Source: Sipunculus nudus (lineage: Eukaryota > Annelida > Sipuncula > Golfingiida > Sipunculidae). From it: a stretch of DNA of 64,000 nt. The notes below the pieces were generated by a model, which did not search any database, was not told where the DNA came from, and saw only the letters and a program-made list of their open reading frames with translations. The DNA is taken from positions 17,440,576 to 17,504,575 of the forward strand of contig CM049309.1 of the NCBI GenBank assembly GCA_026874595.1, given 5' to 3'. The position numbers and the translations under genes are program-made. Positions 1 to 11,300 of the stretch are shown here, piece after piece (the first letter of the stretch is position 1; each line of letters starts with the position of its first letter).

Positions 1-1294
1 AGACTTTTAATCAAAATATCTAGAATAATAAAAGACAGAGTTCTTTCATTGTTAAAGGTCCAATAATTCTGCCAAAAATCATTCAAGTAAACTTAAACAA
101 AGGCCAACTAAGAATATTTTTTGTGCAATGTTACAGAAGTAATAATTGAAGCATTAATTTTATAGAAGAACACTATTGCAGTCCTCAGTTTGAAATAGAC
201 ATTTAATAATGGCCATAAGACCAACTTGAGCTTTTCACGACTCAATAAACTCAATCTATTCTAATATGATTGAAAGAACCATGTCCTAGGATAATTTTTG
301 TAAAAATTAAGTTATTCAACTTGACAGTATCATCATAAACATTTTTAAGCTGAAAGAGGCTAAAATTATGAGGTTTTTGCCCATAAAAAAAACTGGCCAA
401 TGTAGGTGGCACCACAAAATCTGCAATTTCAAATAGAAGTCATGTGACGAACATTTGCACAATACTTGGTGATGCTAGCTCCAGTCATTTCTGAGATTGC
501 TATGTCAGTATGCTTACTTGGCCACATGACTAAGTTCAAATTCGCGTAACTGCCAAAATTCATCAAAATGTAAACCATTTGAACAAATTTAAGAGTGCTC
601 ACCTCTGGGATCATTTCTGTAAAATATTGATTTGGCTGGACCGTTTACAAGAAGAAGACTTTTAAAGGTTTTTCAGCTTTTTTTACCCAATAAAATCTAG
701 GTAAATACAGATAGCAAAAAAAAAAAAAATAAGCTGAATCCCACAACATCTGATATGTGACATATTATTGCATAAAATCTGGGTATGTTAGCTCCTGCTA
801 TTCCTGAGAAATTATGGGTTAATGTACAAGAAAGTTCATTGCATTTGGCGCCACCAATACTTGAATATATATATATGACTCATGTGACCAACACTGCCAT
901 AAAATTTGGTGATGATAGCTCCGGCCATATGCTTTTCTGGACAGATGACAAAGTTCAACTTCCTGTAACCCTGCCAAAATTCACTGAACTTGAACCATCC
1001 GAACAAACTTGAGAGAGAAGGTATAAGGGATGATTTCTGTGAAATATTGAACAATTTGACTGAATCGTTTCGGAGGAGATTTTTTTAAAAGTTTTTTTAG
1101 CTTTTTTTCTTTAAAATCTAAGAAAATGCAGTTAGCCAAAAAATAAGCAAAGTCTGATAGAGTTTTTCAAATGGCTAATTTTTTACATAAAATTTCGTGA
1201 TGCTATCTCCTGTCGTTTTTGACATAGTATGGGTTAATGTACAGATGACGGACGACGGACTCCACACCATCGCATTAGCTTACAGGTTCGCTAA
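1..1294 (+). repeat. F4 element, 3' part
   Basis: Core copies have the wording of the F4 copies at 29.96 and 44.51 kb: a GGTGGCACCAC-type palindrome near 404, TTGGTGATGATAGCTCC near 908, and AAAATCTAAGAAAATGCAG near 1108. It ends with a GACGGACGAC run, ACACCATCGCATTAGC, the inverted repeat ACAGGTTCGC and CTAA at 1291-1294. The 5' end is outside the window or lost. Confidence 0.75.
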
Positions 1295-1839
1295 TAATTA
1301 TAACTTTCTGCCCCAATTTTTTACAACACCAATTTTGGGCAATGAATAATTATTATAGCTGAGTTGTTCACTGGTTTGCTGGGCTGAAAATAAATAACCA
1401 AACACACAGGTTAATCGAATAATCAGTTTTCAGGTAAACTGAGTGAAGGGGACTGCAAAACATGTGGTGAAGAACAAACAATGCAATGCTCATTTCATAT
1501 GTTCATAACATTTATTTATAACTGATTATATTTCATTTGTTTATAGTACATTGATTCACCAGACAAGTCTCAGATATCATCAGCATGTATACATAACTCT
1601 GTACTGTAATGAAGTTCAACAGGCACCCAGCCTAGCCTGAGCCTGGCCATCTGAATGTACACATCACAACATGAACAGGTCAAACCTGTGTTCTTCAAAA
1701 GTTTCCACATAACACCCTTCAGACCATCCGTTGAGATATATAGTATGCAGAGTTTATGATAGTTTATTTGTAACTCTGTTGATAGGCCCCTGCCAATAGG
1801 CTTTAGATTTCTTACAAACATCTGTAGAAACCCTTTGGG
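1295..1839. other. Downstream flank, nothing recognised
   Basis: Single-copy-looking AT-rich sequence. A 103-codon open frame on the minus strand at 1570-1881 shows no recognisable protein and runs into the minisatellite. Confidence 0.4.
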
Positions 1840-2345
1840 TAGGTCACCTACAGATAACTGTGGAGATGCATGTATACACAAGTCCTTTAGGAGTCATATG
1901 TAGAGACACTAGGTCCCCCACAAACATCTGTAGAGACACATGGACACATTAGTCCTACAGTTATTTGTTGAGACAAGGTCACGACACACATCCAAGTCTG
2001 TAGAGACACCAGGTCACCTACATCTATCTATAGAAACACTAGGTCACCTGTAGACATCTGTAGAGACACCAGGTCACCTAAATATATCTGTAGAGACACA
2101 TGTATATACAAGTGTTGCAGTCATTTGTAGAGAGCCTAGGTCATCTACATCCATCTGTAGAAACACTAGGTCACCTGAAGACATCTGTAGAGAGCCCAGG
2201 TCATCTACAGACATATGTAGAGACAAGTTTAAACTAGGTCACCAACAGACATCTGTAGACACACTTGGTCATCTACAGACATCTGTAGAGACACCTGGTC
2301 ATCTACAGACATTTGTAGAGACAATGCATTTGTCTCTACAAAACA
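1840..2345. repeat. Minisatellite of about 37 bp with hairpin units
   Basis: About a dozen diverged units of the type GGTCATCTACAGACATCTG followed by TAGAGACAC. Complete units contain CTACAGACATCTGTAG, whose seven-base arms are inverted. The array ends in a larger inverted repeat, GTAGAGACAA / TTGTCTCTAC around TGCAT, at 2315-2339. Confidence 0.8.
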
Positions 2346-3458
2346 TCTGCTGAGACACTAACGACACCTGCTGACATTATCAGGTCATATTTACAGCCAT
2401 CAGCAGAGGCCATGACATACATTTTTCTGCAAACAAGTATTCAGCTGTCAGAGACACTAAATAAGTCAAATGGTTAAACGGATTTCTCCTGCAAAATCTT
2501 GTTTACATATTTATGCAATTCAGCCAGTGAAAATTTCTTCTTTTTTTTTTTAACTTTCCTTAGCCTTCACAGAATTATGAATGTGTCACTTTGTGGGCTT
2601 GTAATTGGTGTAAAAGAAAAGTAATAAATTTATTTCATGTAAAAAAATTGATATTTAACTACAATCTACACCTGCTTTGTCTTTCTTCTAATGCTCATTC
2701 CTGCATTATGGCACAAAAGTAAAATTTATGATATGCAAAATTAGGAAAATGAAAGATTACTTAATTTTTATCACCAAGTATCATGTGTTAATATCTTTAA
2801 CACCAAGTACATTATATAATAAAATAATAACGGCAAGTCAACAAATGTGGAAAATAATTGTTAAAGAACCTTGTTCTTTGTACATATAATTTGTTTTGAT
2901 ATATAAAATAATTCTTTACATGTTTTGGTGTTTGTTGTAGAGTCTTTAATTTGTTTAGGTGTGTTTTTCATACGAGACACCTTGAAATATCAAAGTTTCC
3001 TTAATACAGAGACAAAATGAACCCATAACCAACAACCATCAAGATTAAAACTCAAAAATATATCTCCTTCAGCAAGAACATTTAGTTGTAAAAGCTCCTG
3101 GCAGGAGAGACAATTATCATTAAACTGAATTCATTAACAATGCACCCCCTAAATGTCCAGCATGCAAAATATAACTTTCACTTGTATGAAATTCATCACA
3201 GCCGAAAGCAAATCTCACAGAAACCTTTCTTCAAGTCCTTCCAGTGATCAGTCTAGTTAAGCACAATAATTAATACAGATACTGTTTTCCATGCTCTTTT
3301 AATACTTCAGCATCCATCCTGTACCAGGTCTCTTGAAAATTCATCCCTCAGATCTGATTGGCTGAATTTTATCAAAGCCCCAATGTGATTGGCTTATTGT
3401 GTAATAGCATGGATTCTGATTGGTTGGCAAATATGGAAAATGATTGGCCACAGATGAT
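2028..3458 (+). repeat. 1,431-bp tandem duplication, copy 1
   Basis: Copy 1 of a head-to-tail duplication; the same text recurs 1,431 bp downstream. It begins at CTATAGAAAC inside the minisatellite and ends at CAGATGAT, just before the second copy begins. Line-by-line reading shows essentially no differences. Confidence 0.92.
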
Positions 3459-4889
3459 CTATAGAAACACTAGGTCACCTGTAGACATCTGTAGAGACAC
3501 CAGGTCACCTAAATATATCTGTAGAGACACATGTATATACAAGTGTTGCAGTCATTTGTAGAGAGCCTAGGTCATCTACATCCATCTGTAGAAACACTAG
3601 GTCACCTGAAGACATCTGTAGAGAGCCCAGGTCATCTACAGACATATGTAGAGACAAGTTTAAACTAGGTCACCAACAGACATCTGTAGACACACTTGGT
3701 CATCTACAGACATCTGTAGAGACACCTGGTCATCTACAGACATTTGTAGAGACAATGCATTTGTCTCTACAAAACATCTGCTGAGACACTAACGACACCT
3801 GCTGACATTATCAGGTCATATTTACAGCCATCAGCAGAGGCCATGACATACATTTTTCTGCAAACAAGTATTCAGCTGTCAGAGACACTAAATAAGTCAA
3901 ATGGTTAAACGGATTTCTCCTGCAAAATCTTGTTTACATATTTATGCAATTCAGCCAGTGAAAATTTCTTCTTTTTTTTTTTAACTTTCCTTAGCCTTCA
4001 CAGAATTATGAATGTGTCACTTTGTGGGCTTGTAATTGGTGTAAAAGAAAAGTAATAAATTTATTTCATGTAAAAAAATTGATATTTAACTACAATCTAC
4101 ACCTGCTTTGTCTTTCTTCTAATGCTCATTCCTGCATTATGGCACAAAAGTAAAATTTATGATATGCAAAATTAGGAAAATGAAAGATTACTTAATTTTT
4201 ATCACCAAGTATCATGTGTTAATATCTTTAACACCAAGTACATTATATAATAAAATAATAACGGCAAGTCAACAAATGTGGAAAATAATTGTTAAAGAAC
4301 CTTGTTCTTTGTACATATAATTTGTTTTGATATATAAAATAATTCTTTACATGTTTTGGTGTTTGTTGTAGAGTCTTTAATTTGTTTAGGTGTGTTTTTC
4401 ATACGAGACACCTTGAAATATCAAAGTTTCCTTAATACAGAGACAAAATGAACCCATAACCAACAACCATCAAGATTAAAACTCAAAAATATATCTCCTT
4501 CAGCAAGAACATTTAGTTGTAAAAGCTCCTGGCAGGAGAGACAATTATCATTAAACTGAATTCATTAACAATGCACCCCCTAAATGTCCAGCATGCAAAA
4601 TATAACTTTCACTTGTATGAAATTCATCACAGCCGAAAGCAAATCTCACAGAAACCTTTCTTCAAGTCCTTCCAGTGATCAGTCTAGTTAAGCACAATAA
4701 TTAATACAGATACTGTTTTCCATGCTCTTTTAATACTTCAGCATCCATCCTGTACCAGGTCTCTTGAAAATTCATCCCTCAGATCTGATTGGCTGAATTT
4801 TATCAAAGCCCCAATGTGATTGGCTTATTGTGTAATAGCATGGATTCTGATTGGTTGGCAAATATGGAAAATGATTGGCCACAGATGAT
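3459..4889 (+). repeat. 1,431-bp tandem duplication, copy 2
   Basis: Copy 2 follows copy 1 directly, and its first about 315 bp repeat the minisatellite. The end of each copy has a cluster of ATTGG (CCAAT on the minus strand), in this copy at 4788, 4819, 4850 and 4874. Near-identity means it is very recent, kept by gene conversion, or an assembly artefact. Confidence 0.92.
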
Positions 4890-5260
4890 CTTAAGTAGAA
4901 TATTGAATATGATTGGCCAGCTGGTGTACTCATATGTCAGAGAGGCCCTCATTGATCAGCTGTTTGATGTCAAAGGTTAATCATATGCAAGCTGTAATTC
5001 ATCTAGTGTTGATGATCATATCATACAGCACCAATATATTGGTTTTATCATATATTTTCCCTGCTGTTAATGAAAATTATGTCCATCACTGGAGGTCAAG
5101 ATTCAAGTGAAATATCCCCCAACCTTAACTTTGGCTTAACATCACACGCCATCCTTGGTAAAATTACATGCCAGGCTACAAATCTCAGTCTGCTACATGA
5201 CTCCTACTGGTAGTCTTCAGCAGTGTAGTCCTTGCCTTTACAAGTCAACGTGTTACATGA
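4890..5260 (-). other. PRKAA: AMPK alpha 3' UTR / flank
   Basis: This non-coding stretch lies just past the stop codon in gene sense and has no AATAAA on the minus strand. The nearest poly(A)-like signals on that strand are ATTAAA at about 4733-4738 and AATAAA at about 4060-4065. Both fall inside the duplicated 1,431-bp segment, so the mRNA may end there. The true cleavage site cannot be told from sequence alone. Confidence 0.45.
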
Positions 5261-5364
5261 CTATCGAGCCAGTGTAGTTATCAGGTTGGCACACATCTCG
5301 AAGAATTCCATGGTGTTGTGACCGCTCTTGTCATCAACCTCCATTTCATCACCCAATAGAGATC
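5261..5364 (-). CDS. PRKAA: AMPK alpha terminal coding exon with stop
   Basis: It completes a Gly codon and reads SLLGDEMEVDDKSG, then HNTMEFFEMCANLITTLAR and TAG at 5263-5261. HTMxFFEMCAxLITxLAR is the nearly invariant C-terminus of animal AMPK alpha, which packs back on the C-terminal domain. The acceptor is ATTCCAG. The exon continues into a 3' UTR of unknown length at lower coordinates. Confidence 0.96.
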
Positions 5365-8300
5365 CTGGAATGAAATGAATAAATTTAGCTATAAATTAAC
5401 CAGTGTGTATGTATATGCATAAAACTTGTCTAATTTAATTTGGTAAAATGTGTATATCCATCTGTCTGTCAGCTTGCTTGCATGCCGTGTGTATAGACTG
5501 GGTGTGAAAATCTACACAGGAGTTTATTTTATGTAACCTTTATATTTCCATGAAATCTGCTGTATAATTGTATCTGCCATAAAAGAGTTTTGTGGATACT
5601 ATGTTTTAAGCCGGATGCAGCCGCCGCCACCGCCGCAGCGTAGGTGTCTAGAGGACTCCTCCTTAACCGCATGGCGGAATTTTACCAGACCCGGGATTAT
5701 GTTCGGGTCACATTTGAACTGCTGCGCCCCCATTTTGTTTTGCCTCTGACCTTTCCTCTGCGCTCTGCTTCCATCTGTGCGTCTGTTATGACACATTAAC
5801 CCACATATCTCGGGAACCTTTCGACTGATCCGTAAAAAAAATTTGCACAAATGTAGCCCTTGGATAGCTTTATAACATACATAAACTAGTGGCCCATGGG
5901 CCATGACGCTCAGCTGAATTCAAGGAATGTTGAACAATGAGCAAAATGACTGCCAGAGTGCAAACAAATCATGAATTTTGTGAAGAGTCCTTAGAAATGG
6001 GTTTAATTCGGCTTTTGGACTGATGACAACTTCATTTGATGGTCTTATATATAGAAAAAAATATGTGTAAAAATTTGAAAAAAATACAGGTTACTAGTGC
6101 CACCAGTCTGCAGGAACTGATGAAACACTCCATGATCAATATTCATGCAAAGAATCATGGTGATCAATGCAGTAGTTATTCAGATACTTGAGCTTTTGTA
6201 TCAAATTTTGCATTATTCTGGGGGGTACTTCGGAGCTCCATAGCACGAATGATATGGGTAACAGAGACCTAATTTCAGGTTTTCAAGGAGATTTTTTATG
6301 GACCTCCCTGAATATTAAGTTTGAAGATTCCAGGTCCAGTGGTTACAATTTGTGCCCTGTTAACAGATGACAGTTTCATTGTAGGTCAGAAAAAAATTCG
6401 TAAAAATTGGAAAAAATATAGGTGGTGCCACCAGTCTGCAGGAAGTGATGGAACATTCCATGATCAATATTCATGCATAGAATCATGGTGATCAATGCAG
6501 TAGTTATTCAGATACTTGAGCTTTTGTTCAGATAATTGAGCTTTTGTATCAAATTTTCCATTATTCTGGGGGGGTACTTTGGAGCCCCATAGCTCGAAGA
6601 ATATGGGAAACAGAGACCTAATTTCAGGTTTCCAAGGAGATTTTTTATGAACCTCCCAGGATGTCAAGTTACAAGATTCTAGGTCCAGTAGTTACAGTTT
6701 GTGCCCTGTTAACGGACGGATGGCTGGACGGCCGGACAGCCAGACGGCCGGCAGCTGGACGGACAACGGACAAAGAGTGATTGCTATAGCTCAGATGACT
6801 TACAGTCAGCTGAGCTAAAAATAGGTGCCACCTGCAACCATTTTTGCACAGTGTCAATCTGTTCATCTGCCTTGGGATAAAATCACTCATATCTCTGCAT
6901 TGGTTGGACTTATCCACATGAAATTTTGCAGGTTTATACATCCTGGACAGCTGTCTTGATTTTATGACAGATGGCGCCACCTACATTCATGTTTACGCTC
7001 ATATCTGGGGAACCATTTGACTGATTGGGCCAAAATTTTGCATGTGTATAGATCTCACATAGCTCTTTATCATATACAAAACTAATGGTGCCACCTGCAA
7101 CCATTCTTGCACAGCGTCCGTCTGTTTGTCTGCCGTGGGATAAAATCACTCATATCTCAGCAGTGGTTTGACTTTTTGCATTAGTATACAACTTTGATAG
7201 CTTTCTTGATTTTGTGGTAGGTTGCACAACCTACATACACATTTCGGCTGCAGACATCCATGTTAATATGCAACACACCTCACTCTATTTCCCCTTGTTA
7301 CTCAATCCATGCCTCACTTCACCTGTCCCACTCTGATTTTGGCGGATACAGGTAGTTGTCAACACGTAGTCGCTTGACGACTACCCATATTCTAGTTATA
7401 ATTTGGTATTCACTTGAAGACTTGATAAATCAGTTTATCACAGTAATCAATATCATACACTTTGTGAGGTGTTTACTGAGTGTATGGCAACTAAAGCAGA
7501 CAGGTGTTTGATTTTTAAAATGGGCACTAATGAAAGAACACATATAGAATGTCACTCTGAAAGATCAGTTAAAGGTAACAGCTGAGTTGTACTGGGTTGT
7601 CTCCTTTGTGCCCCACTTTCTTTATTTCTCTGACAGGACTTGAATTTTTCTTTTCTACATAATATGACTTCTTTGCATGTGCATATACAATCTTAAGTGA
7701 TCATTTATGTAAGAATGATATCAATGATCAGGCAAGGAAGAAAACAACCAATCAAAAACAACCAACAAATAATAAAATGGCACAACACTAGTGTTTACAA
7801 TAACTTAAAATGTAGAAGATATTTATAAAAGAAGCACCTTCTAAACAATTCTCAACCATCCATAGCAATTTACAATCAAAATTGAGAGAAGCATTTACCT
7901 TTTTTGTGTTGGCAGAGGTCACTGCTTCCATTATTTTATGCCTTCTTATCCAGTTCTTAATCTAAGTATATACATCTACAGGGTTCTATTTCAATTTGTG
8001 ACTATGTGACAGGGCAGAAGCACTTGCTTCCTATCATATTATTTTGTATCCTAGTGTCACCAGGCCTAGTGTCTATGGCACCTGTGGGTCCTGATTACTT
8101 GGTCAGAACAGTAGAGAACCCCCCCCCCCCCAAAAAAAAAAAAGATGGACATGTTTGTGAGTGATACACAGCATTCCCATAAAGCCTGCACAGCACTCAC
8201 CCTGGTTGGGGATCGATCGTGAAATCTCACCGAGATTTGAACTCATGACCTCTCAGCTTTAAGTCCAATGCTTTACCCAAGGCCAAAGAAGCCAATGAGA

Positions 8301-11300
8301 ATCCTTACCTTTTAATGATTCCTCCCCGAAGCTTGCACTCATGGCAGTGCGACTGCCAGGCGAGCCCACTGACTGAGAGTGTGATATCTGTCTCATGATA
8401 TTGTTGGCCCGAATAGCATCCGGGTGATCCGGGGTGTTAAGGCTTTTAAAATCCAGCAAGTAACTCTTCTGGTCAACTTGGTACAACTGGAGACTCATCA
8501 TAGCCTGGAAAACACAAATTTGACAAAGGAGTCCTTAGGGTTGCAGTTCCAGAATAATTGAACTAGAGTGCTAAATCAGTAAACTCAACAAGTGCACAAT
8601 CCAAACTATAAACCACCACTGGCTTGAATGCAACTTATTTATAATCAGTTCTTGCCAAAAGGTTTCAAAATCTTATACTGGAAATGTGTAGCTCTTGTGG
8701 TTGTAAAGTGTGCTGATATTGAATGTTAATTTAAAGAAAACTACGGATTGATCACCATCAGAACCAGCCAGCTATCCATGCACCTACCTTTTCTATCCGA
8801 CTGGTGTTTTTTAACTAACCTTTTTAACATATCAATGAACTCCAGGTGCTTCATTTTCCGTAGTTCTTATAACACCTCTGTAATGGATGTATAAGCTAGT
8901 TTTTCTTCAAGATGTGAGTAAACACAGCAGTTTTGACATAGATAAATATCATGTAACCCATGGTGGTTGGCTGCATATGTGTAGCAGTTGAATGGCCACT
9001 AGTTGCAAACACCCTTTTTGCTAAGCTCTGGTTTGTCAGACTTGCTGCCAGATATCCTTGCTGAATGTGTTTGGAATATTTTGGTAGGCACCCCACAGGT
9101 TATAAACACATAGATATAAACAGAACTAACATCCTGAGTGTGGATGGGTCAGCTTATTCTCTTCTTTTTTTTATAATGTTCAAGGGATTACCTTTTAAGT
9201 GGATTTAAGCTTAAATTTAATGAAAATAAGTAAAACTACAGAATAACTATTTTATTGACCACAGAGTGAATAACAGAGATGAGTGGAGTTACTTACATAG
9301 TTGCCTGTGACCTTATTTTTCCTGCGTACTCTCACATGAAATGGGTTCACTATCTTCCAGTCCTATGATTAAACAACAATGAAAAAATGCATTTACCTTT
9401 CACAAGCTATTCTGCAGTGTGCAGTAGGTCAATAAACATTCCAGTGTTTTCCTGAAATATTATTTGTCTCTACCTAATACACATCCGGGAAGAAATTCAA
9501 AATTGTAGACAGATGTAGACTTGATCTAACACATTCTTTCAAATAAAATTTTTGTTTAATATGAAATCATCTATGTAATATATGCTTAATCATACAACAA
9601 TTAATAAAAGAGTATGTAAATATTTCACATTATTACACAAATAAATGCTTATTTAGCTGTCCATAACAAAATGTTCACAAACAAGAAGCATATATGTAAA
9701 CTGTCAGATGAATTTATATATTTCTCCTTTTACTTCAGTCGGAAAAAAAAAATTATTCAAGTTTGTTGCTCAAATGCAAGTTAGACTTGTCTCATAGTGC
9801 AAGATAATGGGATTCAAAATTTTTCAATATCCTGTGCCTTGCATGGCTGAGATTATATATGCACTGAACGATGATAAAATTTATATAAACTAAATAAGTA
9901 AAATGAAACTCCACATGTGCAGAACCAGCATGCAGATTGCATATCTCATAAAATAATTTGCTACAGGAAGCAATTTTCACCAGTTCCACATGGTATAGCA
10001 GAGCAACACAAAGAAAATATACATGTTGCCATGCCAGTATATATGACATTTCCCCTTACATATTTGGCTTACACATTCTGTGCATTTTGAATCTTAGCTT
10101 TAGGGTTAACCTCATCCTTAAAATCCATCCAACTCCTCTAAATAAAATATGTGTAAATGCCCATTAATATACTTATATTGTTTATGCAAATTTTCTTTTT
10201 GAAATGCACACTCATTTTAAAATAGCTGTACTCACATATCCTAAGGTTTTCATGGCTCTATAGACCTCATGCATGATATCATGGGGTTTACTCTGTGACC
10301 TGATACCTGTAACATAATATGGGCCACCATGCAGTTTCAATACATACATACACAGAAAAACCTCGATTCATGAGCACCCTGGTTTAGTGACCACCTCGAA
10401 ATAATGACCACTGGTTCAAAGTCACACTTTTCACAGTCCCTTTTGTTTTTTTTAATTTTTTTGCTCTTTATATCTTAACTTACTTACACGGCCATCTCAA
10501 AAAGGTGACCACTTTGTCAAGGTTTCTTTAACTTTGAGGTTTCACTATGTATATAAATACACATATAGGTCCATGACTTATATACTGTAAATCTTTGCTG
10601 TGCCATACAAACCAAATTTTAATAACACTAAGCCTTGAGCTGTTCATTCCTGTATAAATTACCATAAAGAAATGTCTACTTGTGTTAAATCTCTCATGTG
10701 TCAAAGTACTTCTAGTTCAACTTCATAGTCAGGGGTGGATACAGGACCTTAGAAAAGGGGGCTCAGCACCCCGGCACAGGTAAACAAGTGTACACTGAGT
10801 GCTGGAATACTTATGTAACTCTCAAATGCAGAAATATAGGGAAGAAAATAGCACCAAATGCAAAATCTGGTGCTACTTCTCAGTTTTTATTTTATTTCTA
10901 AGATTTTTTTTAAAAAGAAGGCATGCCCCCTGTATCCCCCTCTGTATCCAACCCTGATACTATGAAACAAACCATAAAAAAAAAATCTCACTTGTGATTT
11001 TTAAAAAAATATATCCACTTGCATGTTTCCCAAGATAAAGGTATTCATACACCTAATACACCTGATAACTACTGATTTGAAAAAATCTGCAACTTTTTTA
11101 GGTCTACACAGAACGAATGTGAGTGGTCAACATTATCTAAAGCTGGCTTAACAGGAAAAATTATTATTGATCATTAAAATATACCTGCACATAAATCAAA
11201 CAGTATTATGTAATGCATCTTTCAGTTCAGAGAAGTTTGGACTTCATTTCCCCTCTCAAAGTTTACATATATTTTATATATACTTTACATATACTTTACA

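Noticed and set aside
4733-4738. ATTAAA as the AMPK alpha poly(A) signal
   Set aside because: Possible, but several AT-rich alternatives exist and the duplication makes the site ambiguous; not called as a feature.
5599-5904. 101-codon frame with a Gly-rich end and Cys pairs
   Set aside because: Lies in the F1 3' region; the Gly run is the GCGGCGG microsatellite of the element.
8220-8290. Possible tRNA gene
   Set aside because: Only box-like strings are present and no full cloverleaf can be drawn; the downstream body matches another locus, so it is a SINE head.
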